This document shows positions 1 to 5,788 of a stretch of 5,887 bases of DNA, in pieces. This DNA comes from Paludibacteraceae bacterium (lineage in GTDB: Bacteria; Bacteroidota; Bacteroidia; Bacteroidales; Paludibacteraceae). The position numbers were made by a program, and so were the translations under genes. Within the stretch, counting starts at the first letter, position 1; the number at the start of each line of letters is the position of its first letter. Where the stretch lies: positions 1-5,887 of the forward strand of contig CANIXM010000137.1 in assembly GCA_947471245.1 (NCBI GenBank), written 5' to 3'. Under the pieces are notes generated by a model. That model was not told the origin of the DNA and did no database searches. It was given only the letters and a program-made list of their open reading frames with translations.

Positions 1-1
1 A

Positions 2-445
2 AGTTCGGAGGAAGATATTGTGCAAGCGTTGGACAATGGTGCCAATGACTACCTCACTAAGCCATTTCGTACAGGTGAACTGCTGGCACGTATCCGCACT
101 TCTCTACGACAGACACAAAACACAGCCGTAGTTCAGAAACTCGAATTTGATAATCTCGTCATTGACCTCACTGCCCGAACTGTTAGCATAGACGGTGAAC
201 CCATAAAACTCACTGCGACTGAATATTCGTTGCTCATCCTACTTGCCAAAAATGATGGGAAAGTTCTCACCCACCAATACATTTTAAAGCAAATATGGGG
301 TCCTGGCTACACACTCCAATCTCAATACCTACGTGTTTTTGTAGGGCAGCTTCGTAAAAAGATAGAACCAAATTCCAATAATCCGAAGTTTATACTTACC
401 GAATCGGGTATTGGGTATCGATTCTGTGTCAAAGCGGAGGAATGA
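2..445 (+). CDS. kdpE: KdpE-like OmpR-family response regulator, 5'-truncated by the window edge
   Basis: DNA-binding response regulator of a two-component system. KdpE works with the sensor kinase KdpD to switch on the Kdp high-affinity potassium pump genes. The reading frame is open to the left edge, so the 147 residues seen are the C-terminal two thirds of a protein that is usually about 225-230 residues. The phosphoacceptor aspartate lies outside the window. What remains is the end of the receiver domain, with the conserved lysine in DYLTKPF near residue 23, then a linker and a complete winged-helix domain from about residue 46. KdpE-typical stretches are GKVLTHQYILKQIWGP, the recognition-helix region QYLRVFVGQLRKKIE, and the ending TESGIGYRF. 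The GTG at 20 is an internal valine codon, not a start. The assignment to KdpE rather than another OmpR-type regulator rests on my recall of the family sequence; kdpD and the pump genes are not in view. Confidence 0.85.
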   Translation, partial: SSEEDIVQALDNGANDYLTKPFRTGELLARIRTSLRQTQNTAVVQKLEFDNLVIDLTARTVSIDGEPIKLTATEYSLLILLAKNDGKVLTHQYILKQIWGPGYTLQSQYLRVFVGQLRKKIEPNSNNPKFILTESGIGYRFCVKAEE

Positions 446-456
446 CCAAAAAAGCT

Positions 457-464
457 TATCTTTG
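457..464 (+). promoter_or_regulatory. Candidate -7 promoter element TATCTTTG
   Basis: TATCTTTG matches the Bacteroidota -7 consensus TAnnTTTG exactly and lies 12 bases after the kdpE stop codon. No TTTG or TTG is found at the expected -33 spacing. It would give a leader of about 280 bases for the Smr-domain gene, running through a repeat. It is the best promoter candidate I see in the gap, but an 8-base match in AT-rich DNA can occur by chance. Confidence 0.3.
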
Positions 465-498
465 TGAAACAAATGGTTCAATTACGAAATAGACCGGT

Positions 499-655
499 AC
501 ACCACAAAAGAAAAATTTAAACCACATAGGGCACATAAAGCGATTTATCTAAGAAAGGAATAAATACACATAGTTTTGCCTTTCGGCAACTTGGTTTGTT
601 TAACTAGAAAATAAAACGCTGTTTTATCTCTATGTGCTCGAAAAAAAGCATTGTA
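499..655 (+). repeat. Dispersed repeat, copy A, downstream of kdpE
   Basis: This stretch aligns with 1846-2030. Both begin with ACCA(C)AAAAGAAAAATTTAA followed by a/gCCACA. Both then carry an ACACAT(A/T)G-TTTTGCC block with a small hairpin, followed by an A-rich AATAAAA segment and a pyrimidine-rich end. In this copy the hairpin is TTGCC (576-580), loop TTTC, GGCAA (585-589). A second hairpin follows, ATAAAAC (611-617), loop GCT, GTTTTAT (621-627). The outer CACATA motifs face each other (GCACATA at 531-537, TATGTGC at 631-637), so the unit is a loose inverted repeat. No open reading frame of note lies inside. The hairpins lack a convincing T-tract, so a terminator role is possible but unproven. 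The remaining gap up to 749 has no other clear feature except a 13-bp palindrome at 664-676 (ATTGTTCAACAAT). Confidence 0.7.
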
Positions 656-749
656 CGACTTGTATTGTTCAACAATGTGTTCCAAATGGTAAAAATATGC
701 CCACCTATAACGTAATAGAGCCTAAAAATCAAAAATAAGCAGAATAAAA

Positions 750-1820
750 ATGAATATAAAAATAGGTGATAATGTCCGCTTTCTGAATGCAGTGGGTGGT
801 GGCAATGTGGTAAGAATTGATGCCGTAACAAAATTGGTGTATGTAGAAGATGCTGATGGGTTTGAAATTCCGGTTCACGAAAAAGAGTGTGTGTTGGTAG
901 GCGTGGTCAATGCAGCTACTAATATCCCGCTGAAAGACTTTAGCCCCAAAACGGCTGCGCCTCAAGGAAGTAAAGAACTTACCACTCCATCTCCAAAACC
1001 GTCAGTGCAACCAGTAATCGAAACTCCAGACGGCGACCAGCTGAAAGCATTACTGGCATTTTTTCCACTAGAAATCAAACAGCTACAAACTACTTCGTAC
1101 GATTGTTACCTGGTGAATGACAGCAATTATTACTTGTATTACAATGTAGTTGTCCATCCAGATAACTCATGGAAAAGCATTGCCAACGGACTGATAGAGC
1201 CAAACACACAAGAAGCCATAGCCATATTGACCAAAGAGGATTTGAATGATTGGGAGCAAGTGCAAGTTCAGCTTCTGCCATTCAAGCAAAACAAAACTTA
1301 TATTCCTCAGCAAGTCGTAGATATCACATTGAAAATTAACGCTGTGAAATTTTACAAACTTCATAGCTTTACCGAAAGTGAATATTTTGATGAGCCTGCT
1401 ATGATTATTGACATTGTAGCCGAAAAAGAGAGGGAACAACTGATTAATGTCACTGCCGATGAAATAAAAGAAGCAATGCTTAATAAAACCACTGATTCAA
1501 AACCTGTAGTTATCAAAAAGTCATCGATGCACAACGACGGGAATCTAGTTGTTGACCTACATATTGGTGAGTTGCTCGACTCCACAGTGGGGCTGTCCAA
1601 TGGTGCCATGCTCCAATGTCAGATGGATAAATTCCATGAAGTTCTTGCCGATAACAGTGGAAAGAAAGGTCAGAAAATAGTTTTTATACATGGAAAAGGT
1701 GAAGGTGTGCTCAGAAGAGAAATAGAGCGCCAACTCAAAACACGGTACAAAGCCTATTATTTTCAAGATGCGTCGTTTCGCGAGTATGGTTTTGGGGCTA
1801 CTATGGTAACAATCAAATAA
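750..1820 (+). CDS. DUF2027 and Smr domain protein (MutS2-type Smr)
   Basis: A 356-residue protein, in the usual size range of Bacteroidota DUF2027/Smr proteins. Residues 1-52 form a small barrel-like N-terminal domain with the family pattern GDNVRFLN.VGGG, then YVEDADGFEIPV. A proline- and threonine-rich linker follows at about 53-95. Residues 97-225 form a central, predicted beta-rich domain (YLVNDSNYYLYYNVVV and following). The C-terminal Smr domain (about 266-356) carries the two signature motifs: VDLHI at 268-272 and HGKGEGVLRREIE at 314-326, ending YGFGATMVTIK. Smr domains in MutS2 and related proteins bind branched or collided nucleic-acid structures and some nick DNA or RNA; the role of this stand-alone form is unknown. 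No transmembrane segment or signal peptide is visible, so it is probably cytoplasmic. ATG 750 is supported by the conserved N-terminus. The leader is A-rich with no strong ribosome site, which is normal for the phylum. Repeat copies flank the gene on both sides. Confidence 0.88.
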   Translation: MNIKIGDNVRFLNAVGGGNVVRIDAVTKLVYVEDADGFEIPVHEKECVLVGVVNAATNIPLKDFSPKTAAPQGSKELTTPSPKPSVQPVIETPDGDQLKALLAFFPLEIKQLQTTSYDCYLVNDSNYYLYYNVVVHPDNSWKSIANGLIEPNTQEAIAILTKEDLNDWEQVQVQLLPFKQNKTYIPQQVVDITLKINAVKFYKLHSFTESEYFDEPAMIIDIVAEKEREQLINVTADEIKEAMLNKTTDSKPVVIKKSSMHNDGNLVVDLHIGELLDSTVGLSNGAMLQCQMDKFHEVLADNSGKKGQKIVFIHGKGEGVLRREIERQLKTRYKAYYFQDASFREYGFGATMVTIK

Positions 1821-1845
1821 AAAATGGGATTCAAAAATTAGTTGG

Positions 1846-2030
1846 GTAAAACCAAAAGAAAAATTTAAGCCACAAAAGGTACAAAATAATCTTTTTTTAA
1901 CACATTGAACACATCAAGCTTTCTTAATTAAGAAAAACAAAGAACACATTGTTTTGCCTTTTGGCAATTTCCTGATTGACAATAGAATAAAATGCAGCCT
2001 TATTTCTATATCCTCAAAAACAGTTCATTA
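1846..2030 (+). repeat. Dispersed repeat, copy B, downstream of the Smr gene
   Basis: Diverged second copy of the unit at 499-655, starting about 25 bases after the Smr stop codon. The hairpin is preserved: TTGCC (1954-1958), loop TTTT, GGCAA (1963-1967). It differs from copy A only in the loop, where C has become T. A 16-bp perfect palindrome, TTTCTTAATTAAGAAA (1920-1935), is specific to this copy, as is a T-run just before it. The hairpin of copy A near its end is only weakly kept here. The 200 bases that follow, up to 2230, are AT-rich and hold no gene; I see only a small CTAG-ATGTT-CTAG inverted repeat near 2060 and an isolated ATCCCGTAAT motif near 2190. Confidence 0.65.
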
Positions 2031-2230
2031 TTCTAATAAATTGGAAAGGGTATACAACTAGATGTTCTAGTGAATTTTAAATAACACCCACTCAAAACAT
2101 TATAGTGGCTAAAAGTTGAATTTTTAGAATTAAGTGTGTAAAACATAAAGTAATTAAACCAAAAGAAATGAATCGTATTTGCAGCAATTTATCCCGTAAT
2201 AAACAGGAGCCCAATCTTAGAAAGCAAAAC

Positions 2231-2266
2231 AAAAAAGCCCCAACTACATTTCTGTAATTAGGGCTT
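2231..2266 (-). terminator. Rho-independent terminator of the TlpA-like gene
   Basis: On the - strand a 14-bp stem (2253-2266 with 2235-2248) closes a GAAA tetraloop and runs into a T-tract (2236 down to 2231). Two positions are G-U in RNA (2241 with 2260, 2244 with 2257). It lies about 55 bases past the TlpA stop codon in the right orientation. It is nearly identical to the terminator behind the 5S rRNA gene at 5789-5826. Read on the + strand the stem lacks a following T-run, so it should act mainly on the - strand. Confidence 0.85.
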
Positions 2267-2296
2267 AAAATTGGCGGCTATCGGATTTTCATCCCG
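2231..2296 (-). repeat. Dispersed 5S-rRNA-tail plus terminator repeat, copy 1
   Basis: About 50 bases here (2231-2281) are almost the same as 5641-5691 and 5791-5841. On the - strand they read GATAGCCGCCAATTTTAAG and then the terminator hairpin. GATAGCCGCC is the 3' end of the 5S rRNA at the right edge of the window. Upstream on the - strand this copy and the one at 5641 share a further segment, GACGGGAT(G)AAAATCC, that the intact 5S gene lacks. Here that segment can fold as GGAT-GAAA-ATCC. The unit therefore seems to be a rRNA-derived tail that has moved away from the rRNA operon. Confidence 0.75.
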
Positions 2297-2320
2297 TCAC
2301 TGTTAATTAAGTTTATAAAT

Positions 2321-3703
2321 TCATTTGGCATCCAGCAAATTATCAATCACCTTTCTTATCTCATCACTAGATGGTCTTAGAGCACCAGCATCTATAATAA
2401 TTCCCTCCTTGTCAATTAATTTATAGGAAGGAATTCCAAATACTTGATAGGATCTTGCCACATCCGAATCAAAACCTTTATTCCCAACAAATAAGTTTAT
2501 GCCTTCCATCTTCTTCTCATTAATAAAATCCTTCAAGTTCTGTATATTACGGTCTAGTGAGATGCTCACAAATACGATATTCTTATCTTTATATTCGGAT
2601 TGAAGTTTTTTTAAATAAGGCATATCCATTCTACACCCACCACACCATGTTGCCCAAAAATCTAGATACACATACTTACCTTTAAAATCACTTAAAGAAA
2701 CCTCTTTGCCATCTAAATCGATGCATGTAAATGGTGGAGCAACATTACCTGGAGCTAAAGACATCTTCTTTGCATACAATTTTCTCATTTGCTGAGCATA
2801 CACCGAATCCGTATTGTGCTTTTTAAAATAATCATATTTCTTATTGAAGCCCTTCACACCTCCTTGAGCTAAATCGGAATAAACTAGATCAAAGAGACAA
2901 TACTCTTTAATTTTTACACTTTTGTACTTTTCTATAATATTACTTGTCTTATCGAAATATGCTTCATCCGATTGTCGCTTTATTGAATCTAGTTTGTTAA
3001 CAGCATTCTTTGTAGAACAGCCTAAGTAGTAATATAAAAAAAATCTATACTCTCGACTATCAAGAAATTTTTCATTTTCAATTGTCATTCCCTTTGTAAA
3101 ACTAGAGTAAGTTGTATCTTTTATTTCTTCTTTTAAACCGCACACCAGTTTTTCTTCTGCACACTGATAATCCAAACTACCTTTGACATATTCTGCAAAC
3201 GTCGAATCTACTTTATTTGTAGCTATTTGCGCATCTAGATACATTTTATCTTCAGCAAATGCAGAATCCATAGAATGAGCGGCTATTCTAGCAGGAAGTG
3301 AGCGCAAAGGAATCAATTTCGTCCAAAAACGCTGATTTAGAGAATCTAAAATCACATTTTCCGTAGCAAGATCACCACTGTAACGAAATGCACCATCTCC
3401 CTTCGATAAATCAAAGTTAAAATTCAATGACTTACCAGGCACTAAAAATAATGGCTTGTAAAATCGACCAATAACAATATGCTTCACACATGGATAATCA
3501 ATCAATATTGAGGCTGAAAACTTTCCACTTTTTACATTAACAGTATCCATACTTAATCCAAGAGACTTATTATCAATCAAAAATGATTGATTGTCGTAAT
3601 TCTTAATTTCCCCTGACAAGGTAGCAAATTTGCTTTGGGCGTTAGATGCAAGTGTTAGTAGGCATACTAGCGCAAGTGTAATTCTCTTTTTAAATTTCGT
3701 CAT
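2321..3703 (-). CDS. TlpA-like periplasmic thioredoxin-fold protein with DUF4369-like N-terminus
   Basis: With the chosen start the protein has 460 residues. Residues 1-22 are a Sec signal peptide (MTKFKKR, then ITLALVCLLTLASNA), cleaved near SNA-QS; the cysteine in it does not sit in a lipobox. Residues about 27-115 resemble DUF4369 (LSGEIKNYD..., DTVNVKSGKFSAS), the usual partner domain in Bacteroidota thioredoxins. A helical middle region follows. The thioredoxin/AhpC-TSA-like domain is at about 318-460: APPFTCIDLDGKEVSLSDFKGKY, the redox site WCGGC (353-357) and the cis-proline loop GIP (P425). The expected role is thiol-disulfide exchange in the periplasm, reducing client or cytochrome-maturation proteins; the client is unknown. 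The frame stays open upstream to 3784 (27 extra residues), but ATG 3703 directly precedes the signal peptide and is preferred. The gene ends in a 5S-type terminator and is convergent with the Smr gene. It looks more AT-rich than the neighbouring genes. Confidence 0.87.
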   Translation of the reverse strand: MTKFKKRITLALVCLLTLASNAQSKFATLSGEIKNYDNQSFLIDNKSLGLSMDTVNVKSGKFSASILIDYPCVKHIVIGRFYKPLFLVPGKSLNFNFDLSKGDGAFRYSGDLATENVILDSLNQRFWTKLIPLRSLPARIAAHSMDSAFAEDKMYLDAQIATNKVDSTFAEYVKGSLDYQCAEEKLVCGLKEEIKDTTYSSFTKGMTIENEKFLDSREYRFFLYYYLGCSTKNAVNKLDSIKRQSDEAYFDKTSNIIEKYKSVKIKEYCLFDLVYSDLAQGGVKGFNKKYDYFKKHNTDSVYAQQMRKLYAKKMSLAPGNVAPPFTCIDLDGKEVSLSDFKGKYVYLDFWATWCGGCRMDMPYLKKLQSEYKDKNIVFVSISLDRNIQNLKDFINEKKMEGINLFVGNKGFDSDVARSYQVFGIPSYKLIDKEGIIIDAGALRPSSDEIRKVIDNLLDAK

Positions 3704-3807
3704 TATTGTAATATTTAGATGTGTATTTGTCAATCCGTTGAGAACTTTTACTGTTAATTTAGTTGCCATCATAATTAGCAACACTTATATATTAACACTT
3801 ATGGCGA

Positions 3808-3815
3808 CAAAAATA
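3808..3815 (-). promoter_or_regulatory. Candidate -7 promoter element for the TlpA-like gene
   Basis: The - strand reads TATTTTTG, an exact TAnnTTTG match, about 105 bases upstream of ATG 3703. No good TTTG is seen at the -33 spacing. Transcription from here would leave a leader of roughly 95 bases that contains the in-frame upstream ATGs at about 3769-3784. A short inverted repeat, GTTGC (3762-3766) and GCAAC (3778-3782), overlaps those codons. Confidence 0.35.
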
Positions 3816-3919
3816 CAAATATTCAAGTACTAGAAAGGAAAGACAAAACATGAATTAAATAACATTAACGATTATTTTCCTACGGGGATGTTATGTGATT
3901 AGTGCCGTTGAGTACAGTT

Positions 3920-3943
3920 AAAAAAATGTCCGCCCGAATGCGG
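3920..3943 (-). terminator. Possible Rho-independent terminator behind the ATPase gene
   Basis: On the - strand a short GC-only stem, CCGC (3943-3940) and GCGG (3933-3930) with a six-base loop, is followed three bases later by seven Ts (3926-3920). The stem is short, so strength is uncertain. It lies about 105 bases beyond the ATPase stop codon and before the TlpA promoter candidate, which is the expected place. Confidence 0.4.
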
Positions 3944-3961
3944 TAGCAAAAAAAAGTCCTA

Positions 3962-4036
3962 TTTTATTTACCTACTAATTTCCTGCCTCATCAAGGCAAA
4001 ACACAATGGGGCTTTGAAATAGTACTTATGCACATA
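3962..4036 (-). repeat. Possible degenerate third copy (C) of the dispersed repeat, downstream of the ATPase gene
   Basis: Read on the - strand this stretch gives CATTGTGTTTTGCCTTGATG, then AGGCAGG and a TAAATAAAAT segment. Copies A and B have the same order: ACACAT(A/T)G-TTTTGCC, a short loop, GGCAA, then AATAAAA. The hairpin here is TGCCT (3998-3994), loop, AGGCA (3988-3984). A TATGTGC motif near 4027-4033 matches the CACATA motifs of copy A. Similarity outside the core is weak, so homology is likely but not certain. Like A and B it lies directly behind a gene, in the sense orientation of that gene. Confidence 0.4.
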
Positions 4037-4041
4037 ATAAG

Positions 4042-4057
4042 ATCCAATCATTTGGAT
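4042..4057 (-). other. Hairpin across the ATPase stop codon
   Basis: ATCCAA (4042-4047) and TTGGAT (4052-4057) form a perfect 6-bp stem around a 4-base loop that contains most of the stop codon (4048-4050). No T-tract follows on the - strand. It could slow exonucleases at the mRNA 3' end, or be chance. Confidence 0.3.
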
Positions 4058-5259
4058 TTCAGATATTCAAATGCAGGAGTAACTTGAATTTCGCAATCAT
4101 CAACTTGCATTTGGTCTGCGTTGGAATATGTTACAATGATGGCTTTCTTAATATTAAAAAATTGCATGGCTTTTACCAAACCATTTATTTCCCGTTTCAT
4201 ATTATCTGGAGTAAGTTGATAACACACCTGAATAATTTCTACAACTTTTCCCTTTTGAAAGGCTACAAAATCGCATTCACCTTTATCATCAAAATAATAA
4301 ATCTCATCATATTTTCTACGAAGGTGTAAAAAGATTAAGTTCTCAAGTTTCAGTCCCAAATCATCAGTTTGATTATTAGATATAACATTCACCAAGCCCA
4401 AATCAATAGCATATACCTTCCGTGGGTTTATCATTTGTGCTTTTGTAGAATGGCTAAACATTGGAACAAATGCAAGCAAATAGGAGAGTTCTAAATGTGA
4501 AAACCAAGTTAAAACGGTGCTCGTCGCTCCTATTGAAAGTGGTTGTTTTAGCTTCGTAGCAGTAACCCTATTCCCAATATTGGAAAACAAGTAGGTTGCT
4601 AAGCGTTGCAGACTTTTAGCATCTTTAATTCCATAGCGCGCCACTATATCACGAATTAATATATCTTCAAAAAGTGTGTAGAGCTGTTCCTCGTCGTTCG
4701 TTTTGATGTATTCAGGAAACCCACCCGTTTGTAAGTAACGTGTAAGACTTTCTGCATTGGGTTTTAGATGTAAGAAATCAATAAACTCTGTATAGGAGAA
4801 TGGAAATAGTTCCTGCGTAATATGTCTTCCTGTAAGTCGGGTGCCAAGTTCCTTACTAAGCAAAGATGCATTTGAGCCAGTTATCACGACTTTAAACCCT
4901 TCGTCAAGTTTTTGGCGAATATACATTTCCCAGCCATCTACCAATTGTATTTCGTCAAAGAAAAGTATTTCGTAGTTTTTCTTTCGTAGCAAATTATCCA
5001 AACGGACAAAATCTGTGATAGCAAAGTCATATAACTGAGGCGACTCAAAATTCATGTAAAGCACTTCGCCTTGCTGTGCTCTAATCATCTGCAACAATAG
5101 CGTACTTTTCCCACATCTACGAATGCCCGAAATAATTAATGCATGAGATGACAAACTGATGGTTGCAGGTTCTAATTCGCGTTTCAATCCAACTTCGCGC
5201 AACTTTAATCGCTGCCATTGCTGTTCTATTACGTTTGCTATTACACTCTCTAATATCAT
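4048..5259 (-). CDS. AAA ATPase with DUF4143-type C-terminal domain (AAA_14 family)
   Basis: A 403-residue protein, a typical length for this family of orphan ATPases found in many bacteria and archaea; its cellular role is not established. The AAA domain has Walker A GIRRCGKST (45-53, K51), Walker B EILFFDE (97-103, D102/E103), the sensor-like strand VVITGSN (124-130) and an RLTGRHI stretch with a candidate arginine finger (R145). A helical region with TGGFPEYI follows. The C-terminal half resembles the restriction-endonuclease-like fold usual for DUF4143 proteins: E306, GECDFV (D330) and VVEIIQVC. The usual E-x-K is not present; the site reads EIIQ/QVC (E341, Q344), so nuclease activity is doubtful. 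No signal peptide or membrane segment is seen. The frame could extend to a TTG at 5313, but ATG 5259 is preferred because the predicted promoter and a palindrome occupy the extension. The gene stands alone, on the same strand as the rRNA operon at the right edge. Confidence 0.87.
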   Translation of the reverse strand: MILESVIANVIEQQWQRLKLREVGLKRELEPATISLSSHALIISGIRRCGKSTLLLQMIRAQQGEVLYMNFESPQLYDFAITDFVRLDNLLRKKNYEILFFDEIQLVDGWEMYIRQKLDEGFKVVITGSNASLLSKELGTRLTGRHITQELFPFSYTEFIDFLHLKPNAESLTRYLQTGGFPEYIKTNDEEQLYTLFEDILIRDIVARYGIKDAKSLQRLATYLFSNIGNRVTATKLKQPLSIGATSTVLTWFSHLELSYLLAFVPMFSHSTKAQMINPRKVYAIDLGLVNVISNNQTDDLGLKLENLIFLHLRRKYDEIYYFDDKGECDFVAFQKGKVVEIIQVCYQLTPDNMKREINGLVKAMQFFNIKKAIIVTYSNADQMQVDDCEIQVTPAFEYLKSK

Positions 5260-5279
5260 AACTTTTGGTTTATTATCTG

Positions 5280-5310
5280 CAAATACACAACATTGTTTGA
5301 TTGAATCAAA
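5280..5310 (-). promoter_or_regulatory. Predicted promoter of the ATPase gene
   Basis: On the - strand TTTG (5310-5307) lies 19 bases before TGTATTTG (5287-5280). The first is a full match to the Bacteroidota -33 element; the second fits the -7 element TAnnTTTG in five of its six fixed positions. Initiation would fall near 5275, about 15-20 bases before ATG 5259. This also argues against the upstream TTG start. Confidence 0.55.
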
Positions 5311-5317
5311 CAATGTT
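5289..5317. promoter_or_regulatory. Perfect 29-bp palindrome, candidate operator
   Basis: Two 14-base arms, AACATTGTTTGATT (5289-5302) and AATCAAACAATGTT (5304-5317), are exact reverse complements around a single central base. The element covers the -33 hexamer region and most of the spacer of the predicted ATPase promoter, the classic place for a repressor site. Neither side is followed by a T-tract, so it is not a terminator. Whether the regulator is encoded nearby is unknown; no DNA-binding protein gene adjoins it within the window. Confidence 0.6.
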
Positions 5318-5431
5318 ATGTATTCATAAACTACAAAATTTATGCATTATATAAAAATTCTACCACAAAAGTTCTGGGTAGCGTTGAAAACTCCAATATA
5401 ATGTCAGATAAATATGCAAATTGTAGCGCTG

Positions 5432-5582
5432 TTTATTTCCCGTGGGGAAATGATATTAATAGAAAAATTGAGAACGTTAGCAGATTCCCGTAGATAGATT
5501 GCTGATTGGCAAACATTAATCTACAGGGAATGAATCAAGATAATTATTTTCTCTATTAAAACACATTCCCTACGGGAAATAA
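5432..5582. repeat. Cluster of REP-like TTCCCGT/ACGGGAA hairpins
   Basis: Three hairpins share one sequence theme. The first is ATTTCCC (5435-5441), loop GTG, GGGAAAT (5445-5451). The second is larger: ATTCCCGTAGAT (5484-5495) pairs with ATCTACaGGGAAT (5519-5531, one bulged base), with an inner TTGC/GCAA stem (5499-5502, 5509-5512). The third is TTCCC (5566-5570), loop TAC, GGGAA (5574-5578), which on the - strand reads like the first. Such clusters of short palindromes in both orientations resemble REP/BIME elements mobilised by IS200-like (RAYT) transposases. The stretch 5318-5640 holds no gene, and no transposase is present in the window. Confidence 0.6.
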
Positions 5583-5639
5583 ATCACTTATAAAGAGCTA
5601 TACAGGAGGGCTTTAGATAAATATGTAATTCACAAAAAC

Positions 5640-5676
5640 AAAAAAAGCCCCAACTACATTTCTGTAATTGGGGCTT
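5640..5676 (-). terminator. Rho-independent terminator behind the broken 5S copy
   Basis: Fourteen-base-pair stem (5663-5676 with 5645-5658, one G-U pair in RNA), GAAA loop on the - strand, then a T-run at 5646-5640. It is the second copy of the 5S-type terminator and acts as a tandem backup behind the one at 5789-5826. Confidence 0.8.
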
Positions 5677-5747
5677 AAAATTGGCGATATCGGATTTTAT
5701 CCCGTCATAACGGGAATCCCACTTTTACGCAGTACCATCCGTTGACA
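5677..5747 (-). pseudogene. Broken 5S rRNA 3' fragment (copy 2 of the 5S-tail repeat)
   Basis: The 22 bases at 5718-5739 are identical to 5849-5870 of the real 5S gene, and the match continues to 5747 with a two-base deletion (GA lost next to position 5739). Toward the terminator the normal GAGTAGATAGCCGCC end is altered: an extra segment with a TCCCGT-CATA-ACGGGA hairpin (5700-5715) and GGATTTTATCC replaces the GAGTA, and the tail reads GATATCGCC instead of GATAGCCGCC. Farther upstream (5751-5775) only a faint resemblance to 5S remains (TTCGG...GAAG). It cannot form a normal 5S rRNA because the 5' half and the terminal helix are missing. Confidence 0.7.
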
Positions 5748-5788
5748 ATTTCAAACATTCGGTTCGAAGTGAGAATAATTAAGTAAGC

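Noticed and set aside
473..520. A 15-codon open frame starting with ATG just after the TATCTTTG element
   Set aside because: Too short, low-complexity ending, overlaps the start of repeat A, and has no ribosome site or recognisable product.
604..965. Minus-strand open frames overlapping the start of the Smr gene and the gap before it
   Set aside because: They are rich in H, F, C and Y in no recognisable pattern and lie opposite a well-supported coding region or repeat.
4084..4329. Plus-strand open frame of 81 codons inside the ATPase gene
   Set aside because: It is opposite conserved DUF4143-type coding sequence and shows no family pattern.
5260..5313. Extension of the ATPase gene to a TTG start at 5313
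   Set aside because: The extension is made of the 29-bp palindrome and the predicted promoter; the family N-terminus fits ATG 5259.
5289..5317. The 29-bp palindrome as a Rho-independent terminator
   Set aside because: It is AT-rich and no T-run follows on either strand; it also lies upstream of a gene with no gene ending there.
5591..5615. TAAAG/CTTTA inverted repeat around an AGGAGGG stretch
   Set aside because: Only five paired bases with an interrupted inner stem, and no open frame follows the AGGAGG on the + strand.
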